A stretch of DNA of 64,000 nt from Actinomadura cremea (GTDB lineage: Bacteria; Actinomycetota; Actinomycetes; Streptosporangiales; Streptosporangiaceae): assembly GCF_014648495.1 (NCBI RefSeq), contig NZ_BMRF01000003.1, positions 62,001-126,000 on the forward strand. The letters run 5' to 3'. The notes beneath the pieces are model-generated. The model was not told where the DNA came from. It was given only the letters and a program-made list of their open reading frames with translations, and made no database searches. This document shows, in pieces, positions 40,848 through 50,325 of this stretch. How positions within the stretch are numbered: the first letter of the stretch is position 1; each line of letters begins with the position of its first letter. The translations under genes were made by a program, and so were the position numbers.

Positions 40848-41070
40848 AGGGGTGCCCCGCCTCGGGGGACGGTGGCAGCGGGAACGTCGACAGCGTCACC
40901 ACCGTGACCCGCCCGTCGTGCAGCGCGAGGTTCACCCGCTGCCCGAACCGCAGCAGCCGCAGCCCGCCCGCGTCGAACGCCGCGGCGCCGAACGGCAGTT
41001 CCGTCCCGTCGTCCAGCAGCACGCTGCCCGAACGGGTCCCGTCGTCGAACGTCCGCACCGTCCCCTGCAT
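40846..41070 (-). CDS. Small cold-shock/OB-fold-like protein
   Basis: The 74-residue protein starts MQGTVRTFDDGTRSGSVLLD and continues DGTELPFGAAAFDAGGLRLL then RFGQRVNLAL, giving a five-strand pattern like a cold-shock domain (G-x-V-x-x-F-x-x-x-x-x-G-x-V), without the aromatic RNP1 motif. Relatives occur beside HU genes in actinomycetes. Function unknown; nucleic acid binding is suggested by the fold. ATG 41070 is preferred over ATG 41121. Confidence 0.7.
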   Translation of the reverse strand: MQGTVRTFDDGTRSGSVLLDDGTELPFGAAAFDAGGLRLLRFGQRVNLALHDGRVTVVTLSTFPLPPSPEAGHP

Positions 41071-41117
41071 GTCGATCACCCTACGTCCCGCCGGGGCCGG
41101 GCGCGCCGGGGCGGCGC

Positions 41118-41792
41118 TCACCCGTCGGCGGCGAGGGCGGGGAGCCGGGCGGCGACGGACGCGGTGTGCGGGCCGGCGCCGAGCACGAGGACCGCACGAA
41201 GATCGTCCGGGGTGTCCACATCCCGGCGTACGCTGTTGATGGAGTCCAGGACCAGTTCCCGGGCGCCCCGGGCGCGGTGCGCGGCACGAGAGCCGTGGCC
41301 GAACGCCGGGGTGAACGGGACGCCGGGACGCGCGGTGTACAGGGTGGTGCCGACCCCCGCCGCGTCCGGGACGAACGCGTGCGGCGCGGCCGCGGCGGCG
41401 TCGAGGACGCGCGCGAGTTCGTTCGGTCGCAAAGCGGGCAAGTCAGCAGAAAGCGCCCCCACACCCGCGTCCGGGGCGGCCTCCCGGCCCCGCGCGGCCC
41501 CGTACTCCAGGGCCGGGTTGAGGCCCGCGTCGGGCTCGTCGGGCACGATCCGGGCGCCGAGGGCGGCCAGTTCGGCGGCCGGAAGGGGATCGTCGGTGAC
41601 GACTATCACATCGCGGACGCGGTCGCAGCGCAGCGCCGCGGCGACCGTGTCGGTCGCCACGGCCAGCGCGAGGTCCCGCCGGAGCGGGCCCGCGGCCGCG
41701 GACATCCGGGTCTTGGCCCTGGCCAGGACCTTGACCGGCACGACGAGCGACCACTGGAGGGGAGGCGCGCTGAGCGCGTCAGCAGTAGACAT
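41118..41792 (-). CDS. cofC: 2-phospho-L-lactate/phosphoenolpyruvate guanylyltransferase (F420)
   Basis: The 224-residue protein is a CofC/FbiD nucleotidyltransferase: WSLVVPVKVLARAKTRM at the N-terminus, DVIVVTDDPLPAAELAALGA, LNPALEYG and the metal site SADLPALRPNEL. It activates phosphoenolpyruvate or 2-phospholactate with GTP for F420 side-chain synthesis. Its presence shows that this organism probably makes coenzyme F420. The start is ATG 41792. It is divergent from the plsC-like gene with about 85 bases between. Confidence 0.9.
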   Translation of the reverse strand: MSTADALSAPPLQWSLVVPVKVLARAKTRMSAAAGPLRRDLALAVATDTVAAALRCDRVRDVIVVTDDPLPAAELAALGARIVPDEPDAGLNPALEYGAARGREAAPDAGVGALSADLPALRPNELARVLDAAAAAPHAFVPDAAGVGTTLYTARPGVPFTPAFGHGSRAAHRARGARELVLDSINSVRRDVDTPDDLRAVLVLGAGPHTASVAARLPALAADG

Positions 41793-41877
41793 GGCGACTC
41801 GACACTATGCGCACGGAACCGCGAAACTTGAGGACACCCCGCGTTCATCCGGGGTTCGGATCGGAAGGGGACGGGGC

Positions 41878-42705
41878 ATGAGCCACGGGTATTCGCCGGC
41901 CTGGCGCAAGCTCACGATCGTCATCCTGCGCCCGCTGCTGTTCGGGCTGCTGAAGCGGGACTGGCGGGGCCGGGGCAACGTACCCGCGGAGGGCGGTGTG
42001 ATCATCGCCGCGAACCACATCTCCGAGTCCGATCCGCTGGCCCTCGCCCACTTCGTCTACGAGTCGGGCCGCTACCCGGTCTACCTGGCCAAGTCCACGC
42101 TCTTCGACGTCAGGCTGTTCCGGACGGTGCTGCGCGGCACCGGGCAGATCCCCGTCTACCGCGACCGGGAGGACGCGTCGATGGCGCTGCGGGACGCGGA
42201 GCGTGCCCTGCTGGACGGCGAGTGCCTGATGTTCTACCCCGAGGGAAGCTGCACCCGCGACCCCGAGCTGTGGCCGATGACCGGCCAGACGGGCGTGGCG
42301 CGGATGGCGCTGAAGACCGGCGCGAAGGTGGTCCCGGTGGCGAGCTGGGGCGCGCACGAGCTGCTGCCGTACCGCAAGGGCGAGCGGACCGGGCCGGCGG
42401 GCGGCTTGAAGAAGGGGTTCCACCCGTTTCCCCGCAAGACGATGAAGGTGAGCGCGGGCCCGCCCGTCGACCTGTCGCGGTACGAGGGGAAGCCGCTCAC
42501 CAAGGAGACTCTGCTGGCCGCGACCGACGACATCATGACGGCCATCGCCGGGCTGCTCGGCGAGCTGCGCGGCGAGGAGCCGCCGGCGGAACGCTACGAC
42601 CACCACCGGGTGCTGGAGGAACGGCGCGGGGCCCGGGTGCCCGGCGCCCGCCCGGCCGGGGACGACTCCGCCGCCCGACCCACCGGACGCGAGGCGGCCT
42701 CGTGA
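41878..42705 (+). CDS. plsC: 1-acyl-sn-glycerol-3-phosphate acyltransferase
   Basis: The 275-residue protein is a PlsC-type enzyme with the acyltransferase motifs NHISESD (NHx4D variant, residue 45), GTGQIPVYRDRED, FYPEGSCTRDPEL (EGT-like) and VPVASWGAHE. One N-terminal hydrophobic segment may bind the membrane. It acylates lysophosphatidate. ATG 41878 follows GGGGACGGGGC. The C-terminal tail is long and polar. Its stop overlaps gpsA (GTGA), so the two phospholipid genes are coupled. Confidence 0.9.
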   Translation: MSHGYSPAWRKLTIVILRPLLFGLLKRDWRGRGNVPAEGGVIIAANHISESDPLALAHFVYESGRYPVYLAKSTLFDVRLFRTVLRGTGQIPVYRDREDASMALRDAERALLDGECLMFYPEGSCTRDPELWPMTGQTGVARMALKTGAKVVPVASWGAHELLPYRKGERTGPAGGLKKGFHPFPRKTMKVSAGPPVDLSRYEGKPLTKETLLAATDDIMTAIAGLLGELRGEEPPAERYDHHRVLEERRGARVPGARPAGDDSAARPTGREAAS

Positions 42706-43712
42706 CGTTCAAGACCGCGGTGATGGGTGCGGGCTCCTGGGGCACGACGTTCGGCAAGCTCCTGCACGACGCGGGCGGCGAGGTGGTTTTGTGGGGCCGC
42801 CGGCCCGGCGTCGTCGAGGCGATCAACGAACGGCACGAGAACACCGACTACCTGCCGGGCATCGTGCTGCCCGCGGGGATGCGCGCCACGCTCGACCCCG
42901 TCGAGGCCCTGGACGGCGCCGACTTCGTCGCGCTGGCCGTCCCGGCGCAGACCCTGCGCGCGAACCTCGCCGCGTGGGTGCCGCACCTGCCGTCCGGCGC
43001 CGTCATGGTGAGCCTGATGAAGGGCGTGGAGGACGGCACGACGCTGCGGATGTCGGAGGTGATCCGCGAGGTCGCGGACGTCCCGCAGGAACGGGTCGCG
43101 GTGTTCTGCGGGCCGAACCTGGCGCGCGAGATCGCGAGCGGCGAGCCCGGCGCGGCCGTCGCCGCCTGCGCGGACGAGGACGCGGCGCGCCGCCTGCAGG
43201 CGGCCACGATGACCCGGTACTTCCGCGTCTACACGTCCACGGACGTCATCGGCTGCGAGCTGGGCGGCGCGGTGAAGAACATCGTGGCGCTGTGCGTGGG
43301 GATGTCGGTCGGGCTCGGGTTCGGCGCCAGCACCCAGGCGGTGCTGATGACCCGCGGCCTCGCCGAGATCACCCGGCTCGGGGTGACGATGGGCGCGGAC
43401 GAGCACACCTTCGCGGGGCTCGCCGGGATGGGCGACCTCGTCGGGACCTGCATGTCGCCGCTGTCGCGGAACCGCACGTTCGGGGAGAACCTCGGCCGGG
43501 GCATGACGCTGGAGCAGGTCATCTCGGTGACGAAGCAGACGGCGGAGGGCGTGAAGTCGGCGGAGGCGGTCATGGAGCTGGCCCGCAAGCACAGCGTGGA
43601 GATGCCGATCGCCGAGGCGGTCACGGCCGTCCTGCACGACGGCGTGCCCATCAAGGAGGCGGCCGTGTCGCTGATCTCACGGTCCCCGAAGGCGGAGCGT
43701 TATGGCGTGTGA
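42702..43712 (+). CDS. gpsA: NAD(P)-dependent glycerol-3-phosphate dehydrogenase
   Basis: The 336-residue protein has the N-terminal Rossmann motif MGAGSWGTTFGKLL, then FCGPNLAREIASGEPGAAVA, the catalytic lysine in ELGGAVKNIVALCVG, and ITRLGVTMGADEHTFAGLAG with GDLVGTCMSPLSRNRTFGE. It makes sn-glycerol 3-phosphate for lipid synthesis from dihydroxyacetone phosphate. GTG 42702 overlaps the plsC stop. ddl follows after about 80 bases. Confidence 0.95.
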   Translation: MTFKTAVMGAGSWGTTFGKLLHDAGGEVVLWGRRPGVVEAINERHENTDYLPGIVLPAGMRATLDPVEALDGADFVALAVPAQTLRANLAAWVPHLPSGAVMVSLMKGVEDGTTLRMSEVIREVADVPQERVAVFCGPNLAREIASGEPGAAVAACADEDAARRLQAATMTRYFRVYTSTDVIGCELGGAVKNIVALCVGMSVGLGFGASTQAVLMTRGLAEITRLGVTMGADEHTFAGLAGMGDLVGTCMSPLSRNRTFGENLGRGMTLEQVISVTKQTAEGVKSAEAVMELARKHSVEMPIAEAVTAVLHDGVPIKEAAVSLISRSPKAERYGV

Positions 43713-43790
43713 CCTGCGGTGGACGTCCGGACGGGCGCGTCCGGGGCGCTCGTGGCCGACCCCGGCCCGGCAGCGGTAGGGTCGGGGATC

Positions 43791-44909
43791 ATGTCCCATT
43801 CCAAGATCCGCGTGGCCGTCGTGTTCGGCGGGCGCAGCAGCGAGCACGCGATCTCCTGCGTCACCGCCGGAGCCGTGATGGCCGCGATCGACCGGGACCG
43901 CTACGAGGTGGTGCCGATCGGCATCGCCCGCGACGGCCGCTGGGTGCTGGCGTCCGGCGACCAGCGGCTCGCGATCGAGGACGGCCGGCTGCCCGAGGTG
44001 GACGGCGGCGGCACCGCGCTCGCGCTCCCGTTCGACCCCGCCGGCCCCGGCCTGCTCGCCGTCGCGCCGGGGGAGGTCCCCACCGCGCTGGGCGAGGTCG
44101 ACGTCGTCCTGCCGCTGCTGCACGGCCCCTTCGGGGAGGACGGCACCATCCAGGGCCTGCTCGACCTGGCGGGCATCCGCTACGTCGGCGCCGGGGTGCT
44201 GGCCAGCGCGGTCGGCATGGACAAGGGCTTCATGAAGCTCGTCTGGCAGGCGCAGGGGCTCCCCGTCGGCCCGTACGTGCTGGTCGGCGACCGGGAGTGG
44301 CGCCGCGAGCGCAAGCGCAAGATCGACGAGATCAAGGAACTGGGCCTGGACGCCGGCCGCCCCGTGTTCGTCAAGCCCGCGCGGGCCGGGTCGAGCATGG
44401 GCATCAGCCGCGTCACGTCCGAGGACGACCTCGAGGCGGCGGTCGAGGCGGCCCGCGAGCACGACCCGAAGGTCATCGTGGAGGCCGCGATCGAGGGCCG
44501 CGAGATCGAGTGCGGCGTCCTGCAGGGCCTGGACGACGGCCCGGCCGAGGCGAGCCTGCCCGCCGAGGTGCGGACGTCCGGCGACAGCGACTTCTACGAC
44601 TTCGAGACCAAGTACCTCGACGGCGCCACCACGATGGCGATCCCGCCCGACCTGCCGGAGACGGCGATCGAGGAGGTCCGGCGCATCGCCGTCCAGGCGT
44701 TCGAGGCGCTCGACTGCGAGGGCCTCGCCCGCGTCGACTTCTTCTGCACGCCGGACGGCCGCTGGGTGCTCAACGAGATCAACACCATGCCCGGGTTCAC
44801 GCCCGCGTCGGCGTTCCCGCAGATGTGGGCCGCGACCGGCCTGGACTACCCGGCCCTGGTCGACCGCCTCATCCAGACGGCCGCCGCCCGCACCACCGGC
44901 CTGCGGTGA
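43791..44909 (+). CDS. ddl: D-alanine--D-alanine ligase
   Basis: The 372-residue protein is an ATP-grasp ligase: VAVVFGGRSSEHAISCVTAG, LLHGPFGEDGTIQGLLDLAG, RYVGAGVLASAVGMDKGFMK, and the C-terminal ARVDFFCTPDGRWVLNEINTMPGFTP with metal ligands. It makes the D-Ala-D-Ala dipeptide of peptidoglycan. ATG 43791 (MSHSKIRVAVVFGG) is preferred over the longer frame from 43719. It lies 4 bases from the convergent lipoprotein gene. Confidence 0.95.
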   Translation: MSHSKIRVAVVFGGRSSEHAISCVTAGAVMAAIDRDRYEVVPIGIARDGRWVLASGDQRLAIEDGRLPEVDGGGTALALPFDPAGPGLLAVAPGEVPTALGEVDVVLPLLHGPFGEDGTIQGLLDLAGIRYVGAGVLASAVGMDKGFMKLVWQAQGLPVGPYVLVGDREWRRERKRKIDEIKELGLDAGRPVFVKPARAGSSMGISRVTSEDDLEAAVEAAREHDPKVIVEAAIEGREIECGVLQGLDDGPAEASLPAEVRTSGDSDFYDFETKYLDGATTMAIPPDLPETAIEEVRRIAVQAFEALDCEGLARVDFFCTPDGRWVLNEINTMPGFTPASAFPQMWAATGLDYPALVDRLIQTAAARTTGLR

Positions 44910-44913
44910 TCCC

Positions 44914-46839
44914 TCAGCCGTAGGGGAGCCAGGCCCGGTCGTCGAGCGTGGCGGCGCCGGACGCGCGGGCACCGGCGTCCGAGAACGTCCAGAGGGTGTC
45001 GCCGATCACGAGCGACCGCCGGATCGACGACCCGGGATGCGCGACGGTTCCCGATCTCGTGACGCCGTCCCCGGTCACCTTCAGCACGAGCGCCTCGCTC
45101 GCCGCGTCGCCGGGCTCGTCCACGGGGAGCACGGTGAGGCCGGTGCGCGCCCAGTACAGGAAGGCGTGCGGGTCGAACTCGGCGGCCGACGTCGCGTCCG
45201 GGATCCCGTACACGGCGACCCGCCGGGGTGCGCCGGTCACGTCGAACAGCGACACCTGCAGGCCCTCGACGCGGCCCGCGGCGTCGGCGTCCTGCCCGAC
45301 GCCGAGAAGCCGTCCGCCGGCCGTGGGGTGCAGGTAGGCCGAGTAGCCGGTGATCTTCAGTTCGCCGGTCACGCGGGGGCGGCGCGGGTCGGACAGGTCG
45401 AGCACGTACAGCGGGTCGGTGCGCCGGAACGTCACGACGTAGGCGGTCGGCCCGGTGAAACGGACGGCGTGGATGCGCTCGGTCTTCCCGAGGCCGTCCA
45501 CCCGGCCGATCTCGTCGAGTCGCGGCCCGCCCTGCCGCAGGACGTGGAGCGAACTGCTGGACGACTCCGCGTCCCCGGGACGGGACGTCGTCGCGACGCG
45601 GAGGTTCCCGTCATGCTCGGACATCGCGTACTGGTTCAGCAGCTGTCCGGGCACCGATCCGGACGCGGCGAACTCCGGCCGCCCTCCCGCGGGCAACGTG
45701 ATCTTGTGGACGTCGGTGCGTTCGACGGGCTCGGACCGGGCGGCGTACGCGCGCGGCCGGGTGCCCGTGACGTACAGGTTCCTCCCGTTGCCGTAGACGG
45801 TGGAGCCGTCGACCGCGATCCCGACCGGGCGCGGGTCGGCGAGGCCGTCCGCGAGGTCGACGGTCAGCACGCTGAGCATCGAGCCGCTCCCGCCGTAGGC
45901 GGCCGGGCGGCTGACCTGGTCGCACGGCGCCCGGTACTCGGCCCGCCGCCCGCCGTCGCCGCGGTCGACGCGGAAGGCGGGCAGCCACGCGTCCAGGGGA
46001 GCCCGCATCACCGCTCGCCGGTTCGCCTCGATCGCGGCCTGCTCGTCCCGCTCGCCGCCGCCCGGCCCGCCGCGTCCCGCCGGCCTGCCGGGACGCGGCT
46101 CGGGGAAGTCGATGCGCGGGGCCGACCGCGCGACGACGTGGACGGTCCCGCCGGTCCGCCGCGCGTCCACGTACTCGGTGTCGGACGTCAGCGTGGCGAC
46201 GACGCGCGGTTCGCCCGACACGTCCACCAGGGTCAGCCGCGTCCGCGGAGCCGGGGGAGCGGGCGGGGGCGGGGACGGGCGCGGGGGCGATCCGGATTCC
46301 GGGAGCCGCGCCCGCCCCTCGAACGTCCCGAACGCGCGCCGCGACTCCAGCACCAGGACGCGGTCGCCGTCCATGAGGAGCCGCCCGTCGGCGCCCCAGG
46401 CCGGTCCCGGGAGGTCCAGCGTGTGCACGATCTTCCGGGACGCCGGGTCGATGACGTGCAGGTCACCGTCGCCGAGGGCGACGACGCGGCGGCCGTCGGT
46501 CTTGACGAGATCGGGCTCGTCCGCGCCGGGCTCGTGCGCGTTCGTCCGGGAGTGCTCCGGGACGGCCGGCGCGGCGTCCGGCGCGGCTCCCGGCGCGGCG
46601 GCGGACATCTCGCGCTTCTCGATCGCCGCCGGGGTTCCGCCGACCGGCCCGTACGGCCCCACCTGCCGCGCGGTCGCGCGCCGCAGCCCGTCCAGCAGCC
46701 GCTCGCAGTCCCGGTAGCCGACCAGGGCCATCGGCGGCGGGGGCACCGGCGCCGGGGGGTCCTCCGCCCGGAGGGCGCAGCCGCCCGCCGCCACCGACGC
46801 CGCCGCCACCGTGATCGCCGTGAGCGCACGTGCACGCAT
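44914..46839 (-). CDS. Secreted beta-propeller lipoprotein (PF09826-like)
   Basis: The 641-residue protein begins with a lipoprotein signal (MRARALTAITVAAASVAAGGC; cysteine at residue 21). The mature part carries the beta-propeller family mark ADEPDLVKTDGRRVVAL, repeated blade strands such as LHVIDPASRKIVHTLDLPG and AVRFTGPTAYVVTFRRTDPL, and an end AWLPYG. Members of this family are surface proteins of unknown function. The long acidic-proline segment at 40-90 is low-complexity. It is separated from the CMD gene by 37 bases on the same strand and may end that operon. Confidence 0.82.
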   Translation of the reverse strand: MRARALTAITVAAASVAAGGCALRAEDPPAPVPPPPMALVGYRDCERLLDGLRRATARQVGPYGPVGGTPAAIEKREMSAAAPGAAPDAAPAVPEHSRTNAHEPGADEPDLVKTDGRRVVALGDGDLHVIDPASRKIVHTLDLPGPAWGADGRLLMDGDRVLVLESRRAFGTFEGRARLPESGSPPRPSPPPPAPPAPRTRLTLVDVSGEPRVVATLTSDTEYVDARRTGGTVHVVARSAPRIDFPEPRPGRPAGRGGPGGGERDEQAAIEANRRAVMRAPLDAWLPAFRVDRGDGGRRAEYRAPCDQVSRPAAYGGSGSMLSVLTVDLADGLADPRPVGIAVDGSTVYGNGRNLYVTGTRPRAYAARSEPVERTDVHKITLPAGGRPEFAASGSVPGQLLNQYAMSEHDGNLRVATTSRPGDAESSSSSLHVLRQGGPRLDEIGRVDGLGKTERIHAVRFTGPTAYVVTFRRTDPLYVLDLSDPRRPRVTGELKITGYSAYLHPTAGGRLLGVGQDADAAGRVEGLQVSLFDVTGAPRRVAVYGIPDATSAAEFDPHAFLYWARTGLTVLPVDEPGDAASEALVLKVTGDGVTRSGTVAHPGSSIRRSLVIGDTLWTFSDAGARASGAATLDDRAWLPYG

Positions 46840-46876
46840 TCGCGTGAGACGCGGGCGGGCCGCGTCCGGTTCCCCG

Positions 46877-47290
46877 TCAGTCCGCGTTCCGCTGCCTCTT
46901 CTCGTGCTTCGCGATGAGGGTGTCGATCTGGACGCTGAGCTTGGAGCCGATCGGCCAGCCGATGTAGTGGGTCAGGAAGATCGCGATCTCGCGGAGTTCG
47001 GCGGGGGTCAGCTCGCCGTTGTCGAGGGCCGCCGGGATCTGGAGGCTCAGCACGTCGTCGAGGTTCTGGCCCGCGAGGAGACCGAGCAGCAGCAGGCGGC
47101 GGTCGCGCATGCTCAGGCCGGGGCGCGTCCAGATGTCGGCGAACAGGTGGTCGACGGTGATGCCGAAGAACTCGCCCGGGGCGTCGGAGACGTCGAAGCC
47201 GTAGACCTTGGCCATCATCTCCAGGCCGCGCTCGCGCCGCCCGTCCCGCCCGTCCCGCTCGCGCTCGTCCGGTTCGCGTGGTTCACCCAT
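46877..47290 (-). CDS. Carboxymuconolactone decarboxylase-family protein
   Basis: The 137-residue protein fits the gamma-carboxymuconolactone decarboxylase family: PGLSMRDRRLLLLGLLAGQN and ELTPAELREIAIFLTHYIGWP. It has no cysteine at all, so it is not an AhpD-type thiol peroxidase. It might open a lactone, but the real substrate is unknown. Its start overlaps the stop of the HIBADH-like gene by 8 bases, placing it last among four co-directed oxidation genes. Confidence 0.87.
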   Translation of the reverse strand: MGEPREPDERERDGRDGRRERGLEMMAKVYGFDVSDAPGEFFGITVDHLFADIWTRPGLSMRDRRLLLLGLLAGQNLDDVLSLQIPAALDNGELTPAELREIAIFLTHYIGWPIGSKLSVQIDTLIAKHEKRQRNAD

Positions 47291-48128
47291 GGTCGTCCTC
47301 CACGCCGAGGCCGGCGGCGAGCCGGTCGAGCGCGAGGCGCGCGAACGGGACGTCCACGTCGAGTTCGCCCGCGAGCTCCAGGATCAGCGCGAGGTCCTTC
47401 TCGCCGAGGGCCCGCACGTGGCGCAGGACGTCGTACAGGCCGTCGTCCGGGGGCACGGGCGCCGTCGTGGAGCGGAGCATGATCGACCCCGGGCCGCCGG
47501 TGATCGCGTCGGTGTGCCGCACCACCCGGGCCAGCTTCCGCAGCGACACCCCGGACGCCTCCGCGAGCCGCTGCGCCTCGGCGGCGGCCGAGAACGCCGC
47601 GAAGTGCAGCAGGTTGCGGGCCAGCTTCGCGCGGGTGCCCGCACCGAGCGGGCCCATGTGCAGGACGAGGTCGGCCCAGGCGCCGAACGGCTCCGCGCAG
47701 CGCTCGAACGCGGCGTCCGTCCCGCCGACCATCACCGCGAGGGTGCCGGCGCTCGCTCCGATGAAGCTGCCGCTGACCGGCGCGTCCACCACCTCGATGT
47801 CGTACCGGCGGGCCCGCTCGGCCAGGTCCTCGGCCGTCCGCACGCGGATCGTCGAGTGGATCGCCAGCACCGTGCCGGGCCGCGCGGCGGCCAGCACCTC
47901 CTCGCCGACCGCCGTCACCTGCGTGTCGTCGTTCACCATCACCGAGACGAGGTCGGACCGCCGCGCCACCTCCGCGACGCTCCCGGCCGCCCGTGCCCCG
48001 GCCTCGACCAGCGGCTTCACGGCCTCGGCCCGGGTGTCGTACACGACCAGGCCCGGCCCGGCGAGGTGCCCCGCCATCGGGGCGCCCATCTGGCCCAGCC
48101 CGATGAACCCCACGGACGCGTCGCTCAT
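47283..48128 (-). CDS. NAD(P)-dependent beta-hydroxyacid dehydrogenase-like oxidoreductase
   Basis: The 281-residue protein belongs to the 3-hydroxyisobutyrate/6-phosphogluconate dehydrogenase family: Rossmann start VGFIGLGQMGAPMAGHLAGP, YDIEVVDAPVSGSFIGASAG, and the catalytic lysine region GAGTRAKLARNLLHF. It oxidises a beta-hydroxyacid or reduces a semialdehyde; the exact compound is unknown. ATG 48128 overlaps the SDR stop by 4 bases. Its neighbours indicate an aldehyde or ring-cleavage pathway. Confidence 0.88.
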   Translation of the reverse strand: MSDASVGFIGLGQMGAPMAGHLAGPGLVVYDTRAEAVKPLVEAGARAAGSVAEVARRSDLVSVMVNDDTQVTAVGEEVLAAARPGTVLAIHSTIRVRTAEDLAERARRYDIEVVDAPVSGSFIGASAGTLAVMVGGTDAAFERCAEPFGAWADLVLHMGPLGAGTRAKLARNLLHFAAFSAAAEAQRLAEASGVSLRKLARVVRHTDAITGGPGSIMLRSTTAPVPPDDGLYDVLRHVRALGEKDLALILELAGELDVDVPFARLALDRLAAGLGVEDDHG

Positions 48129-48871
48129 GCGCGGAACACCTCGCCGCCGTCGACGTTCACGATCTGGCCGGTGATCCACGACGCGTCGTCCGACAGCAGG
48201 AACAGGCACGCGCCCACGAGGTCCTGCGGGGTGCCCATCCGCTTGATCGCCATCCGGTTCTCGACGATCTTCTGCGACATGTTCCCCGGGACGACCCGGC
48301 GGTTCGCCTCCGTGTCCGTCGGGCCCGGCGCGATCGCGTTCACCCGGATGTTCTGGCCGCCCAGCTCGTGCGCGAGCTGCTGCGTGATCCCGTTGATCCC
48401 GACCTTGGCGACGCCGTAGAAGCCCGAGTACTGCCACGCCGCCGTGGACGACTGGTTGACGATCGCGCCGCCCCCGCGCGCCTGCATGTGGGGGACGACG
48501 GCGCGCGCGCACAGCAGCGCCCCGTCCATGTTCACGGACATGAACTTCTTGTAGTAGTCCCAGTCGACGGTGAACAGGAAGTCCAGCTTCATGTTGCCGA
48601 AGATGGCGGCGTTGTTGACGAGGAGGTCGATACCGCCGAACCGCTCGACCGTCGCGGCCGTCATCGCCTCGACCGACGCCGGGTCGGACACGTCCGTCCG
48701 GACGAACAGGCCGTCGACCTCCTTCGCGACCGTTCGCCCGCGCTCCTCGTCCACGTCCGCGACGACCACCGACGCGCCCTCGGCCGCCAGCCCCCGCGCG
48801 TACGCCTCGCCGATGCCCTGCGCCGCCCCCGTCACGACGGCGACCTTGTCCTCGAATCTCGTGCCGGTCAT
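48125..48871 (-). CDS. Short-chain dehydrogenase/reductase
   Basis: The 248-residue protein has the SDR motifs: NAD site VVTGAAQGIGEAYARGLAAE, D-V at DVDEERG (NAD preference), NNAAIFG, catalytic serine NQSSTAAW, and Tyr-x-x-x-Lys in YGVAKVGI, then the C-terminal DDASWITGQIVNVDGG. It oxidises or reduces a hydroxyl/keto group. It sits between ALDH and the HIBADH-like gene with 4-base overlaps at both ends, so the four enzymes very likely act in one pathway. Confidence 0.92.
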   Translation of the reverse strand: MTGTRFEDKVAVVTGAAQGIGEAYARGLAAEGASVVVADVDEERGRTVAKEVDGLFVRTDVSDPASVEAMTAATVERFGGIDLLVNNAAIFGNMKLDFLFTVDWDYYKKFMSVNMDGALLCARAVVPHMQARGGGAIVNQSSTAAWQYSGFYGVAKVGINGITQQLAHELGGQNIRVNAIAPGPTDTEANRRVVPGNMSQKIVENRMAIKRMGTPQDLVGACLFLLSDDASWITGQIVNVDGGEVFRA

Positions 48872-50325
48872 GCGCCCTCCGCGATCACCTTGGTCTCCAG
48901 GTACTCCTCGAACCCGGCCACGCCCATCTCCCGGCCGACGCCCGACTCCTTGTAGCCCCCGAACGGGGCGTCCGCCGCGTACCAGACGCCGCCGTTCACG
49001 CCGACCGTCCCGGTCCGCATGCGCCGCGCGACCGACCGGGCCCGCTCGGCGTCCCCGCCGTGCACCGCGCCGGACAGCCCGTACGGGGAGTCGTTCGCGA
49101 TCCGCACCGCGTCGTCGTCGCCGTCGTGCGGCAGGATCACCAGCACCGGCCCGAAGATCTCCTCGCGCGCCGCGCGGGCCGCGTTCGTCAGCCCGGTGAT
49201 CAGCGTCGGCTCGATCCAGAAGCCGCCGTCCCGGCCCGCCGGACGGCCGCCGCCGCACGCGAACCCGCCGCCCTCCTCGCGCGCCAGCCGCAGGTACCCC
49301 TCGATCCGGTCGCGCTGGCGGGCCGAGATGACCGGGCCGCAGACCGTCCCGTCGTCCCGCGGGTCGCCGACGCCGACCTTGGTCATCGTCGCCGCGGTGA
49401 TCTCGACCGCCTCGTCGTAGGACGCGCGCGGCACCAGCAGGCGGGTCGTGATCGCGCAGCCCTGCCCGGCGTGGGGGAGCGCCGAGAAGGCCGCGTACGA
49501 GCACGCGGCCCGCAGGTCGGCGTCGTCCAGGACCACGAACGCGGACTTGCCGCCCAGCTCCAGGAACACCTTCTTCAGGTTCGCCGCCGCGCCGGTCATC
49601 ACCCGCCGCCCGGTCGCCGTGGAGCCGGTGAACGTCACCATGTCGACCCGCGGGTCCTCGACCAGCCGCGCGCCCACCTCGTGGTCGGACGACGTCACCA
49701 CGTTGACCACGCCCGGCGGGATGTCGGTCTCCGCGGCGATGATCTCGCCGAGGACGGCGGCGCACCAGGGCGTGTCGGGCGCGGGCTTCAGCACGACCGT
49801 GTTCCCGGCCGCGAGCGCGGGCCCGAGCTTCGCCAGGTTGATCTGGTGCGGGAAGTTCCACGGGGTGATCGCGCCGACGACCCCGACCGGCTCCCGGAGG
49901 ATCCGGCGCCGGCTCGGCATCCCCATCGGCTCGGCGACGCCCAGGTCGTGCTCCCACGCGTAGGACGCGGCCAGATCGGCGAACCAGCCCAGGTCGTCGA
50001 CGGGCGAGTCCAGCTGCGCGCCGAACGTCAGGAAGCGCGGGGCGCCCACCTCGGCGATCGTCAGGTCCCGCAGCTCGTCCGCCCGCCGCCGCATCGCTTC
50101 CCGCAGCTGCCGCAGGCACCGGACGCGGAACTCCACGTCGGTGGACCACGCGGTCTCGTCGAAGGCGCGCCGCGCGGCGGCGACCGCCCGGTCCAGATCC
50201 GCCCCGTCGGCGTCGGCGGCGGTGCCGAGCACCTCCCCGGTCGCGGGATTCACCGTCTCGAAGGCGCCGCCCGATCCCGGCACGAGCCGCCCGTCCAGCA
50301 GAAGCAAGCGTTCGGTTTTGGACAC
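48868..50325 (-). CDS. NAD-dependent aldehyde dehydrogenase
   Basis: The 485-residue protein is a full aldehyde dehydrogenase: the asparagine of TPWNFPHQ, Glu-Leu-Gly-Gly-Lys in FLELGGKSAFVV, the catalytic cysteine in GQGCAITTRLLVP, and EEIFGPVLVILPHD. It converts an aldehyde to an acid. The only possible start, GTG 50325, has a stop codon (TAG) just upstream in frame and no ribosome site, and TAGTCT lies 6 bases before it. A leaderless mRNA is therefore likely. The start codon lies inside the operator shared with the TetR gene at 52.5 kb. Confidence 0.93.
   Translation of the reverse strand: MSKTERLLLLDGRLVPGSGGAFETVNPATGEVLGTAADADGADLDRAVAAARRAFDETAWSTDVEFRVRCLRQLREAMRRRADELRDLTIAEVGAPRFLTFGAQLDSPVDDLGWFADLAASYAWEHDLGVAEPMGMPSRRRILREPVGVVGAITPWNFPHQINLAKLGPALAAGNTVVLKPAPDTPWCAAVLGEIIAAETDIPPGVVNVVTSSDHEVGARLVEDPRVDMVTFTGSTATGRRVMTGAAANLKKVFLELGGKSAFVVLDDADLRAACSYAAFSALPHAGQGCAITTRLLVPRASYDEAVEITAATMTKVGVGDPRDDGTVCGPVISARQRDRIEGYLRLAREEGGGFACGGGRPAGRDGGFWIEPTLITGLTNAARAAREEIFGPVLVILPHDGDDDAVRIANDSPYGLSGAVHGGDAERARSVARRMRTGTVGVNGGVWYAADAPFGGYKESGVGREMGVAGFEEYLETKVIAEGA

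Noticed and set aside
46877-47290. AhpD-type peroxidase
   Set aside because: The CMD-family protein has no cysteines, so a thiol mechanism is impossible.
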